Assembly: GCA_025356435.1 (NCBI GenBank) | Contig: JANXSY010000105.1 | Span: 1 to 64,000, forward strand | Source of the DNA: Isosphaeraceae bacterium | GTDB taxonomy: Bacteria > Planctomycetota > Planctomycetia > Isosphaerales > Isosphaeraceae | DNA: 64,000 bases | Direction: 5' to 3' | Notes under the pieces: generated by a model | What the model was told of the DNA's origin: nothing | What the model saw: the letters and a program-made list of their open reading frames with translations, nothing else | Database searches by the model: none | Program-made: the position numbers and the translations under genes | In this document: piece by piece, positions 37,821 to 48,632 of the stretch | How positions within the stretch are numbered: position 1 is the stretch's first letter | Layout: each line of letters begins with the position of its first letter

Positions 37821-40800
37821 TCAATGGCCGTGGTCGTGCGGATCACCGCCCTGGAAGAGGGGGTTCTTCTCGTCGCCTCGGGCGATGATGTAGGCGATGA
37901 GGTCGAGGACCTCCTCTCTCGTGAGCTTGTCGAGGAGGCCCTTCGGCATGATCGAGGTCGCCGACTTCGTCCGCTCGTCGATGTCCGACTTGTCGAGCAC
38001 CACCGGTTCGGTCTTCGCGAGCGAGTTCTCGACGATTTTCACGCGAGTCGGCGTCTCCTCGAGCACCATCCCGGTGATCGTCTTGCCCGCCTTGGTCGTG
38101 AAGACGTGGGTCTGATACTTTTCCTCGACCTTCGCCGACGGTTCGAGGATATTGCGGAGGACCTCGGCGCGGGTGATCTTGGGGTCGAGCTTGGCCAGGT
38201 CGGGGCCGAACTGGACGCCGACATCGTTCATCCGGTGGCACGAGACGCAGCTCGACACCTGGAACATCTGCTTACCGTTGCCGAACGAGCGGCCCCGGTC
38301 GAGACCCTCGACGGACGACGCGAGATCATCGAACGTCCACTCTTTGCGCGGGCGGTTGTTCTTGAGCAGGTCGTCGAGAATCGGCAGGGGGTGTGCGGCG
38401 AGATAGCCCTGGGGGTCAGCGAGATAGGCGTCGAGGTCTTCGACGACGTAGAACGCGCCGTACATCCGTCTCCAGTGGCCTGGATAGGTGCAGACATAAG
38501 GATAGACGCCAGGCCGGCTCGGGGCGGTGATGCTGATCCGTTGCGACTCGCGGGGGGCGAGCAGGCGGCTGGCGACGAGAATCTGGTCGGAATCGGGCAC
38601 GTAGTTCCGTTCGAGGGCACCGGGCTGGGTGGCCGACGACTCGCCGAGCAGGCCGACGCGTTCGAGCGCCCCGGGCTGGGTCACGACGAAGTTGTGCGGC
38701 ATGATGTCGCTGTTTTCGAAGAGGATCTCGATCGGCCTGCCCGCCTTTGCGGCGATCCGCTCTTTGTCGAAGAGCATCCGGTCCGTCACCGTGCCGAGCC
38801 GGATGACGCGGACGCCGAGTTCGCCGAGTTCCTTGCGGACGAGCTTGACGCGATCGATCGGGAGGAGCGAGGCGAGGGAGTCGCCAAGTTGGAGCGCATC
38901 GAGCGTAGTCGACGTGGTTCGCTCGCTGGCGGGAAGCTTGCGGATCGACGCGAGTAGGCTCTCGACGAGCGGACCCGCCTCTTCCGGGGGCCAGTAGGCG
39001 GCGGGGATGCGGAGCAGGCCACGAATGGCGGCGTTGCGATCGATGCCTTCGCGGACGTACCGGGCGAGGGCCTTGAACGTCTCCGCCTCGTGGCCTCTGA
39101 TCGAGATTAACGCAGGGATGGCCGCGCGACGGACGACCCCCTCCGGCCCCGTCCCGTTGACTTCAAGTATCGCCTTCGGGTTCGGGGCTGGCTGGTCGAC
39201 CGCTTGGAAGACCGTGGCTCGTGCCGCGTCGAGCACCTTGACGGTGAAGTGATCGAGCCTCTTCTCGAAGCCCTCGGTACGGTTATAGATGGCGATCGAC
39301 TCGATGGGAACGTCGGCCCCCAGGTCGACCTCCCACCAGGGGTTCAGGGTGTTCTCCTCGCTATGGGTCTGACCGCCCGCGCCGTAAATCGGGTTCTTAT
39401 TGCCGTCAATCGCGCGAGTTGCCGGGCCGTTACTGGAGGTATTCTTCTGCGACGCCTTGCCCTGAGAGGCGACATTGCGTCCGTCGCTGATGACCTCGAC
39501 CTCGGCGAGCGTCAGAGTCCTTTGACCTTGGAGTTCGACGCGGACGAAACGCCCCTCGGTGCCTTTCGTTGATCCCTTCCCGGTCGCGAGCGAGGGCGGC
39601 AGTCCGTCGAGCAGCGGGGCGATTCGGGGATAGAGGCTCGCCCGCAGGCTCGGGTCGCGGATCATCGGGATGGCGTCAAGCAGATCGCGGAGCGCGGAGA
39701 CCGATTTCGAGGCGAGGGTCCAGACCCGATCGACGCCGCTATCGGCCGCGATCAGAGCGAGGTAGCCGACCTGTCGGGTGGTCGGCAGGATTCCGGTCTT
39801 CGTCAGCGACTCCAGTTCAGGCCGGATCGTCGTCAGTTCGGCGGGGGTGCGGCCGGTGATCAGGCGGGCGAGGTCGAAGACGACGTTCTCGTCGCGATCC
39901 CCCTTCTCTTCATCGAGCCCGTGTATCACCGAGATCAAGACGTGAAGTTCGCTCTTGTTTTCGATCTTCGCAAGGTCAGCGACGGCCTCGCGACGGGCTT
40001 CCTCGCGGACCCCCTTGCGGTGGAGGAGTTCGACATCGACGCCCCGGTTTCGCTTCATCTTGAGGAGTTCGTCAGTGCTGAGCCGTCCCAGAAAGAACCG
40101 CGCCCCCGCGCCACTCGTAATCGCGACCGAACGCCCCTCGGCGACGGCCTTCCGCCAGTAGGGCTCGAGCGTCCGCATCGTCTCGGATCGGACGTAGTCA
40201 AGGGCCTCGTCGGTCGGATGCTCGGCCGAGATCAGGGCGACCTCGACCGCCTCGGGCACGTCGAAGAAGCTCGCCGCGCGAACCGCTTCGAGCCGCACGC
40301 GTGGGTAGGAGTCGGTCGCCAGGGTCTTCAAGAGGTCGAGCGCGTCGGGCACGCGATTGCGCCAGTAGCAGAGGACACGCGTGGCCGCCGCTCTTGCGTG
40401 AAAGTCCTTCGACTTGAGCATCCGTTTCAGCAGTTCGACGTTCACGACATCGTGATACTGCTGGACCCAGAGGGCTTCCAGCATGCGATGCTCGTAATCG
40501 GGGTCGGCTTTGTCGAGACCGGCCACCCAGCTCTGTAGCGCCGCGATGACTTGCCCGCTCTCTCGACCACCCAACTCAACCTTCGCCCGGCCCCTGACCC
40601 TGTCTTCGGGGCTTTTCAGCAGTTCGAGCAGCGCCGCGATCGGCTCACCCGCGATCTTGGCGGGCTTCGAGAGTGGACGGCCTTCATAGGTCACGCGATA
40701 GACGCGGCCGTGAATCCGGTCACGGCTTGGGTCGCGGAGGTTGTGCTGCATGTGGCCGATAATCGGGTTCTGCCAGTCAAGGAAATAGATCGCCCCGTCC

Positions 40801-42779
40801 GGCCCGACCTCGATGTCCGACGGCCGGAAATTCGGGTCGAGCGACGATAGGATCGGCCCCAGTTCGGTCCCGCCGAGCGACGAATCCTTGTCGTCGATCT
40901 TGTATCGAAGGATACCCTGGAACCCGATCACGTTCGGAATGAGCAGGTTATTCTGGAACTCCTCGGGGAAATGCCGGCTCGTGAGGAACTCGATACTGGA
41001 ACAAGGACGGGTCCGCTGCGGATAGACGGTCGGAGCACCACCGTGCTTGTTCGGGAAGTCCATATGCCCCGAGAAGACCGTCCCGTGATAGGGGACGGCC
41101 CCCGTGCCGTCGACGACGATGTCTTGCCCCCAGCGATCGAAGGCGTGCCCGTGCGGGTTGGCGAAACCGTAGGACGTGTAGATGTCAAACTTCTGCGACT
41201 TTGGCTCGTAGCGGAACACCGCCCCGTTGGCCACGCGGACCGGGGGGCCGTAAGAGGTCTCGACCTGGGTATGGTGGAACGTGCCCTCCTGGAAATAGAG
41301 GGCACCGCCGGGGTCAAGCTGAAAGCTGTTCGCGGTGTGGTGGGTGTCGGCCGAGTCGAGGCCGCTCAGGACGCGGAGGCGGACGTCGGCGCGGTCGTCG
41401 CCGTCGAGGTCTTTGAGGAGCATCAGGTCGGGGGCCTGCGCGACGAGGATGCCGCCGTTGGCGAATTCGAAGCCGGTCGGGCAGTGGAGCTTGTCGGCGA
41501 AGACCGTCATCTTGTCGGCCTTGCCGTCGCCGTTTGTGTCTTCCAAGATCAGGATCTTGTCGTTCATCTCCTCCTTGGGCTTCCAGTGCGGATAGGTCGG
41601 CCAAACGGCGACCCAGAGCCGTCCCTTGGCGTCGAACGACATCTGCACCGGCTTGGCCAGTTCGGGGAATTCCACCTCCGAGGCGAACAGGTTGACCTTC
41701 AGTCCCTTGGCGACCGTCATCTGGCCGATCGCCTCCTCGCCGCCCAGGAAAAGATGCTCGCCGTTCGGCCCGGCCCCCGGCTTGTTCGTCGTCACCGGGA
41801 TGAACGGGGGCGTATTACCGTCATCAACCTTGAGGTCTCTTCCCCGGGCGACGGCCCAGACCCGCTCGTCGCGATTCGCCGTCATCACGTCGAGGACGTC
41901 CATTTCACGCTGGGCAACGACCCGATTCGTCTGACCGCCGACGAAGGCGAGGTCGGCCCGCCCACCGAAGATCGAGAAGCCGTCGACGGTCCGGTAGCGA
42001 TTGAACCAGGTGAAATTCTTATCGAGTACCGCCAGGCGGATCTTGTCCATGCCCGCGATCGACCGGTTGACGTGGTCGGGGAAGAGGGCCTTATCGATCG
42101 CATGGGCGAGCGTGTAGCCGCCGGCCTCGGTGAGGTGAATCCCGTTGATCGTCAGCGGCTGCGGAGCGCCCTGATAGGCGGCCTTCGTCGGCCGGAAGAG
42201 ATCGACGAAGACGACGCCGTTTGCCTTCGAGACCTCGTTCATCGCGTCGCTGTAGAGTTCGAGCCGTTCATCGGCGGCGGTCGAATCGGGAAGGTCTCGA
42301 CCGAGCGCGGGCTCCTGGGCGATGGGGGAGAAGATCACCAGCCGAGGCTCGGTCGCGCCGTTGTATTTGTTCGCGAGCGTGTGCTTGATGAACGTGTCGA
42401 GGTCGGCCTTGAACTTCGCGAGGCCCGCCTTGCCGGCGAACGACTCGTTGTAGCCGAAGAAGGCGAAGATCACGTCGGCTTTGGTCTTGGAGAGCCACTG
42501 GTCGGGGGTGCCGAAGTCTTGCGAGCGGAGCCGGAGGGTCAGCTCGTCGCCCGAGAACCCGAGGTTGCGGAAGACGAGATCGTGGGTCGGGAACCGGCTG
42601 ACGAGGTGCGCCTCGAGCCAGCCGTCGTGCTGCATCCGGTCGGCCAGGGTGTTGCCGACGATGCTGATGTGGTCACCCGGCTTGAGGGTGAGCACTCGCC
42701 CCTCGGCCGCGAGAATGCCGGGAGCCGCAAGGCATGTCCCCAGCAGCGCAAGGGAGGAGATTCGACGAAGTCGGCTCAT
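37821..42779 (-). CDS. PVC-type heme-binding protein: SGNH/GDSL hydrolase + sorbosone-dehydrogenase-like propeller + HEAT + discoidin-like + cupredoxin + cytochrome c
   Basis: GDHISIVGNTLADRMQHDGWLE; HNFVV...CTYPGHWRRM cupredoxin ligands; SSCVSCHRMNDVGVQFGPDL. Confidence 0.9.
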   Translation of the reverse strand: MSRLRRISSLALLGTCLAAPGILAAEGRVLTLKPGDHISIVGNTLADRMQHDGWLEAHLVSRFPTHDLVFRNLGFSGDELTLRLRSQDFGTPDQWLSKTKADVIFAFFGYNESFAGKAGLAKFKADLDTFIKHTLANKYNGATEPRLVIFSPIAQEPALGRDLPDSTAADERLELYSDAMNEVSKANGVVFVDLFRPTKAAYQGAPQPLTINGIHLTEAGGYTLAHAIDKALFPDHVNRSIAGMDKIRLAVLDKNFTWFNRYRTVDGFSIFGGRADLAFVGGQTNRVVAQREMDVLDVMTANRDERVWAVARGRDLKVDDGNTPPFIPVTTNKPGAGPNGEHLFLGGEEAIGQMTVAKGLKVNLFASEVEFPELAKPVQMSFDAKGRLWVAVWPTYPHWKPKEEMNDKILILEDTNGDGKADKMTVFADKLHCPTGFEFANGGILVAQAPDLMLLKDLDGDDRADVRLRVLSGLDSADTHHTANSFQLDPGGALYFQEGTFHHTQVETSYGPPVRVANGAVFRYEPKSQKFDIYTSYGFANPHGHAFDRWGQDIVVDGTGAVPYHGTVFSGHMDFPNKHGGAPTVYPQRTRPCSSIEFLTSRHFPEEFQNNLLIPNVIGFQGILRYKIDDKDSSLGGTELGPILSSLDPNFRPSDIEVGPDGAIYFLDWQNPIIGHMQHNLRDPSRDRIHGRVYRVTYEGRPLSKPAKIAGEPIAALLELLKSPEDRVRGRAKVELGGRESGQVIAALQSWVAGLDKADPDYEHRMLEALWVQQYHDVVNVELLKRMLKSKDFHARAAATRVLCYWRNRVPDALDLLKTLATDSYPRVRLEAVRAASFFDVPEAVEVALISAEHPTDEALDYVRSETMRTLEPYWRKAVAEGRSVAITSGAGARFFLGRLSTDELLKMKRNRGVDVELLHRKGVREEARREAVADLAKIENKSELHVLISVIHGLDEEKGDRDENVVFDLARLITGRTPAELTTIRPELESLTKTGILPTTRQVGYLALIAADSGVDRVWTLASKSVSALRDLLDAIPMIRDPSLRASLYPRIAPLLDGLPPSLATGKGSTKGTEGRFVRVELQGQRTLTLAEVEVISDGRNVASQGKASQKNTSSNGPATRAIDGNKNPIYGAGGQTHSEENTLNPWWEVDLGADVPIESIAIYNRTEGFEKRLDHFTVKVLDAARATVFQAVDQPAPNPKAILEVNGTGPEGVVRRAAIPALISIRGHEAETFKALARYVREGIDRNAAIRGLLRIPAAYWPPEEAGPLVESLLASIRKLPASERTTSTTLDALQLGDSLASLLPIDRVKLVRKELGELGVRVIRLGTVTDRMLFDKERIAAKAGRPIEILFENSDIMPHNFVVTQPGALERVGLLGESSATQPGALERNYVPDSDQILVASRLLAPRESQRISITAPSRPGVYPYVCTYPGHWRRMYGAFYVVEDLDAYLADPQGYLAAHPLPILDDLLKNNRPRKEWTFDDLASSVEGLDRGRSFGNGKQMFQVSSCVSCHRMNDVGVQFGPDLAKLDPKITRAEVLRNILEPSAKVEEKYQTHVFTTKAGKTITGMVLEETPTRVKIVENSLAKTEPVVLDKSDIDERTKSATSIMPKGLLDKLTREEVLDLIAYIIARGDEKNPLFQGGDPHDHGH

Positions 42780-43024
42780 GGAGTCGTTTCCCGGATCGCT
42801 GGAACGGTAGCGAATTTGAGTCGATTACATCCCACCCGATCGTCCGGGTCAAGCCTCGACACCGGCACTTGATCCCTTCCCAACGAGCCGTCGATGGACG
42901 ATAATGCATCATAATGACGGGGCCATCAACTGCTCCCTCGCCCGCGAATTCGCCCGAAACGGGGTAGCCGTCAAACGCCACCCGCCCGCCCTCCCGCTTC
43001 CTCCCCAATGCCCAATGGCAACCC

Positions 43025-46000
43025 ATGCGATATCTCTCGCTTCTCGTCGGATTGATTTCGTTCAGTGTGGCTGGCGACGGCACAGCCCACGCGATCGACG
43101 TCGCGCAGGAACGATTTGAGAAACGCATCCGACCGGTCCTGGCCGAGCATTGCATCAAGTGCCACGGGCCCGACAAGCAGTCGTCGGGGCTCCGTCTCGA
43201 CTCGCGTGAGGCGCTCATCAAGGGGGGCGATACCGAGGGGGCGTCGATCGTCCCCGGCAATCCCGACGCCAGCCCGCTCATCAAGGCAGTCCGCCACCAA
43301 GGCGACGTCAAGATGCCCCCGAAGATCAAGCTTGCCGAGCCTTCGGTCGTCGAGCTTGCCGAGTGGGTTAAGGCCGGTGCCCCCTGGCCGAAGGGTGAGG
43401 TTATCACCGTTGTCAAGCAACAAGAGGCCGCCAAGGTCCACTGGTCGTTCCAGCCTGTCCGCAAGCAGACTCCTCCCCTCACGACGCCCGGCCAGTCGCC
43501 GATCGACGCCTTTCTCGGCGTTGACCTCGCCTCGCACGCCCTGGCCCCCACCCTCCGGGCCGATCGCAAGACCCTGATCCGCCGCGCGACCTTCGACCTC
43601 ACCGGCCTGCCGCCGACCGTCGACGAGGTCGACGCCTTCCTCGCCGACGCGAGGGCCGATGCTGTCGCCTTCGCCGAGGTCGTCGAGCGGTTGCTCGCCA
43701 GCCCGCATTACGGCGAGCGTTGGGGACGCCTCTGGCTCGACGTGGCGCGCTATGCCGATACCAAGGGCTACGTGTTCACCGAAGACAAGAACTATCCCTT
43801 CGCCTACACCTATCGCGACTGGGTCGTCGAAGCGCTCAACGAAGACTTGCCCTACGACCAGTTCATCCTCCAGCAACTCGCGGCCGACAAGTTGCCGCAC
43901 GGCACCGACAACCGCTCGCTCGCGGCCCTGGGCTTCCTCACCGTTGGGCGTCGATTCCTCCAGGACCAGAACGAGATCATCGACGACCGGATCGACGTCG
44001 TGACTCGGGGCCTGCTCGGCGTTTCGGTCGCCTGCGCCCGCTGCCACGACCACAAGTTCGACCCGATCCCGACCGAAGATTATTACTCGCTCTATGGCGT
44101 CTTCGCCAGTTCCGACGAGCCGAAAGAACTGCCCTTGCTCGCCCCCGCGAGCGGCGAGAAGGACAAGGCGAAGGACGCCAAAGACTATGAACGAAAGATG
44201 GCCGAGCGAAGGAAGGCCGTCGAGACATTCCAATCGATGAAGCGGACCGAACTTGACAAGGAGTTGAAGACGCGTGTTTCCCTATATCTCGTCGCGGCCG
44301 AAGAACTCGACTTCAACCCGAGGTCGGCGAAGTTCGACGAGGTGGCAAAAGTGGCGACCCTCCGCCCCGAATTGCTCCGCCGCGTGATGACCGGCTGGAA
44401 GGCACGTCTGAGCGCCGACGACCCCAGGCTCGCCCCGTGGAAGGCCGTGACCGCCCTGACCCCGGCCGAATATGCCGAGAAGTCCGCCACGGCCATCCGG
44501 GGCACCAAGGCCAAGCCCTCCCCTGCCCCAGCGGCGCTAGTGAGGAGCCTCGCCGCCACCCCCCCGGCCTCCCGGCGCGACCTCGCCAAGCGTTATGGCG
44601 ACATCATGACCCGGGCCTTGAACACGACCGATAAAAATCTGGAAGAGATTCGCGCCTGGCTGAACTCGCCCGAAAGTCCCATCAAGATCGCCGACGCCGA
44701 CCTCCGTCGCGTCCTGAGCCGACCCGACCGCGACAAGCTCCGCAACCTGGAAAAGAAGGTCGCCGAACTCGACGCCGCCCACCCGGGGGCTCCGGCCCGA
44801 GCGATGGTGATGGTCGACAAGCCGCAGCCGGTCGAGCCTCACGTCTTCATCCGTGGCAATGCCGGCCGTCCTGGCAAGCAAGTCCCTCGGCGCTTTCTCA
44901 AGGTCATCTCGACGCCCGAGCGCACGCCCTTCAAAGACGGTAGCGGCCGGCTCGAACTCGCCCGCGCGATCGTCAAGGCTGACAACCCGCTCACCTCTCG
45001 TGTGATGGTCAACCGGATCTGGACCAACCACTTCGGAGCCGGATTGGTCCGCACCCCTAGCGACTACGGCCTGCGAGGAGACCCGCCGACCAACCCCGCC
45101 CTGCTCGACTGGCTCGCCGCGACCTTCGTCGAGAAGGCGTGGTCGATCAAGGCGATGCACCGGATCATCATGTCGTCCGACGCCTATACCCGACGGAGCG
45201 ACGCCTCCCCCGACGCCCTTCGCCTCGACCCCCAGAACCTCTGGCTAGCGAGGCAGAACCGTCGCCGACTCGACTTCGAATCGATGCGAGACGCCCTACT
45301 CACCGTCGCTGGTCAGCTTGACCCCGTGATCGGTGGCAAGTCGTTCCCGCTCGAAAACCAGCCGTTCGGGACGCGTCGGACCCTTTATGGCTATGTCGAT
45401 CGCTACAACCTCGACCCCGTCTACCGGACGTTCGACTTCCCCAACCCCGACACCTCCAGCCCGCGACGCTCTGCCACAATCGTGCCCCAACAGGCGCTCT
45501 ATCTGCTGAACAGCCCGTTCGTCTCTGAGCAGGCGAGGCACCTGTCCGGCCGTTCCGAAGTCGCTTCGGGATCGGCCGACGATCGCGTCCGCCACCATTA
45601 CCGCCTCCTCTTCGGCCGAGACCCCGAGCCCCGCGAGATCCAGGTGGCTCTCCGTTACCTGAACCTACCAACTCGCACGGTTGACGAGGGGCCAAACTCC
45701 CCCTGGCAATACGGCTTCGGCGCGGTCGTCGAGACGCCGGGCAAGCCGGTTTCGGTCGAATTCCATCCGTTCCCGCACTGGACAGGCAAGCGCTGGCAGC
45801 TTGAAGCCAAGTTCCCTTCGACCAGCGGGAGCTACGCCAGCCTCGCCGCCGACGACGCGCACCCTGGCCCGGATGCCAAGTCGGCCACGGTGATCCGCTG
45901 GGTCGCGGCGGCTGACCTTGATGTCGCGATTGGCAGCATCCTCAACCACTCGGCCAAGCAAGGCGATGGCGTCCGCGCCAGGATCGTCTCCAATCGCGCC

Positions 46001-46297
46001 GGGCTGCTCGGATCGTGGAACGCTCGGGGGGGCAAGGCGATCACCAACATCGACCGCCTCCACGTCCAGAGGGGCGAGGTTATCGACTTCGTCGTCGATT
46101 GCCTCACCTCGCCCGACTCCGACAGTTACACATGGGACCCTGGCATCCGCGCCCTCAGTCCGGCGTCAAGCGGCCTCCGCCACTCCTCTTGGAATGCCCG
46201 CGTCGACTTCCACGGTCCGGAACCGGCCCCGCTCAATCCGTGGGAGGCCTACGCCCAGGCCCTCCTGCTCTCGAACGAATTCCTCTACGTCGACTGA
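43025..46297 (+). CDS. DUF1549/DUF1553 domain protein with N-terminal planctomycete cytochrome c (PSD1 partner)
   Basis: FEKRIRPVLAEHCIKCHGPDKQSSGLRLDSREALIKGG; GLLGVSVACARCHDHKFDPI. Confidence 0.95.
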   Translation: MRYLSLLVGLISFSVAGDGTAHAIDVAQERFEKRIRPVLAEHCIKCHGPDKQSSGLRLDSREALIKGGDTEGASIVPGNPDASPLIKAVRHQGDVKMPPKIKLAEPSVVELAEWVKAGAPWPKGEVITVVKQQEAAKVHWSFQPVRKQTPPLTTPGQSPIDAFLGVDLASHALAPTLRADRKTLIRRATFDLTGLPPTVDEVDAFLADARADAVAFAEVVERLLASPHYGERWGRLWLDVARYADTKGYVFTEDKNYPFAYTYRDWVVEALNEDLPYDQFILQQLAADKLPHGTDNRSLAALGFLTVGRRFLQDQNEIIDDRIDVVTRGLLGVSVACARCHDHKFDPIPTEDYYSLYGVFASSDEPKELPLLAPASGEKDKAKDAKDYERKMAERRKAVETFQSMKRTELDKELKTRVSLYLVAAEELDFNPRSAKFDEVAKVATLRPELLRRVMTGWKARLSADDPRLAPWKAVTALTPAEYAEKSATAIRGTKAKPSPAPAALVRSLAATPPASRRDLAKRYGDIMTRALNTTDKNLEEIRAWLNSPESPIKIADADLRRVLSRPDRDKLRNLEKKVAELDAAHPGAPARAMVMVDKPQPVEPHVFIRGNAGRPGKQVPRRFLKVISTPERTPFKDGSGRLELARAIVKADNPLTSRVMVNRIWTNHFGAGLVRTPSDYGLRGDPPTNPALLDWLAATFVEKAWSIKAMHRIIMSSDAYTRRSDASPDALRLDPQNLWLARQNRRRLDFESMRDALLTVAGQLDPVIGGKSFPLENQPFGTRRTLYGYVDRYNLDPVYRTFDFPNPDTSSPRRSATIVPQQALYLLNSPFVSEQARHLSGRSEVASGSADDRVRHHYRLLFGRDPEPREIQVALRYLNLPTRTVDEGPNSPWQYGFGAVVETPGKPVSVEFHPFPHWTGKRWQLEAKFPSTSGSYASLAADDAHPGPDAKSATVIRWVAAADLDVAIGSILNHSAKQGDGVRARIVSNRAGLLGSWNARGGKAITNIDRLHVQRGEVIDFVVDCLTSPDSDSYTWDPGIRALSPASSGLRHSSWNARVDFHGPEPAPLNPWEAYAQALLLSNEFLYVD

Positions 46298-46311
46298 CGA
46301 GGATCGATCCA

Positions 46312-47766
<1,455 letters not shown>

Positions 47767-47805
47767 GGTCTGCTTCAGTGCTGAGCTTCGCCGTGCGAGA
47801 ACGGT

Positions 47806-47833
47806 TTGACTTTCTGGGCAAAAAGTCTAATAC
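47806..47833 (+). promoter_or_regulatory. Near-consensus sigma-70 promoter
   Basis: TTGACT - 16 nt - TAATAC upstream of 47863 ATG. Confidence 0.6.
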
Positions 47834-47862
47834 TGGTGATTGAAGAAATAGAGGTCTTCACC

Positions 47863-48288
47863 ATGCCAGATATCGCCGATTCCCTGGGTGCCAGCAAAGC
47901 CGCATCGGCGTTATTGGTCCTGTTCATTCCGAGTAGAGATCGATCGGATCAGCCGATTGACCAAGGCTATTGGGTCGAGGAGGCTTTGAAGGCGTTGGGG
48001 CTGATGTTCGGCGGGGCGACGGCCTTTCCGCAGGGCAGAGGGATCTGGCGTGACGATGCACAAGGCGGCAAGCTCCTGTTTGATGAGCCGGTCGTTGTCC
48101 AGTGTTATACCAGTGAGAATCGGATTGAACAGAAAGTGTCCGAGTTGCGGGATTTTCTCCACCGAATGGGCCGCGAGGCTCGGCAGGGAGCTATCGGGCT
48201 CGTCATTGATGGCGACTACCTGGAGATTGGATTCCCGCTGGAGAAATTACCGACGGCTCAGCAACCGAAGGTTAAGAAACGGAGCTAA
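47863..48288 (+). CDS. Small conserved-looking hypothetical protein, first gene of a two-gene unit
   Basis: YWVEEALKALGLMFGGATAFPQGRGIWRDDAQGGKLLFDEPVVVQCYTSENRIEQ; 6 nt from next ATG. Confidence 0.7.
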   Translation: MPDIADSLGASKAASALLVLFIPSRDRSDQPIDQGYWVEEALKALGLMFGGATAFPQGRGIWRDDAQGGKLLFDEPVVVQCYTSENRIEQKVSELRDFLHRMGREARQGAIGLVIDGDYLEIGFPLEKLPTAQQPKVKKRS

Positions 48289-48294
48289 GAGGAC

Positions 48295-48627
48295 ATGGCC
48301 AAGAATATCGACAAGATCGCCACAGGTCTCGGCGCGAAGCTTATCGTCCAGGTGCCAGACACCGGGGGGGGGGCGTTCGGAGCAGCCCAGCTCGCCAAGG
48401 TGGTGGAATTGATGCAGGCCCGCCTCGTGCCGAGTCAGGGCCTTCGTCCAGGCAGGCCAACCGATCCGAATTGGGTGCAGCATCCCAAGGTGCCGATGAG
48501 CAACGCAACCAAGCAACGGCTTGCCCGTTTGGCCGAGCAGAGCAGTACCGCAGGGCGTAAAGTCAGCCCGATGCAGATCGCGGCCCAAATCCTTGAAGCC
48601 GCACTCGTCGGTATCCCGGAACGATAA
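48295..48627 (+). CDS. Small protein with ribbon-helix-helix-like C-terminus, second gene of the unit
   Basis: VPMSNATKQRLARLAEQSSTAGRKVSPMQIAAQILEAAL. Confidence 0.65.
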   Translation: MAKNIDKIATGLGAKLIVQVPDTGGGAFGAAQLAKVVELMQARLVPSQGLRPGRPTDPNWVQHPKVPMSNATKQRLARLAEQSSTAGRKVSPMQIAAQILEAALVGIPER

Positions 48628-48632
48628 TCGCT

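Noticed and set aside
38600-38690. Internal duplication TQPGALER...TQPGALER in the PVC heme protein
   Set aside because: Looks like the normal cupredoxin-loop sequence of this family as I recall it, not a recent duplication.
40971-42872. 633-aa + strand ORF over the PVC heme protein gene
   Set aside because: Antisense artefact of GC-rich codon usage; the minus-strand protein is well supported.
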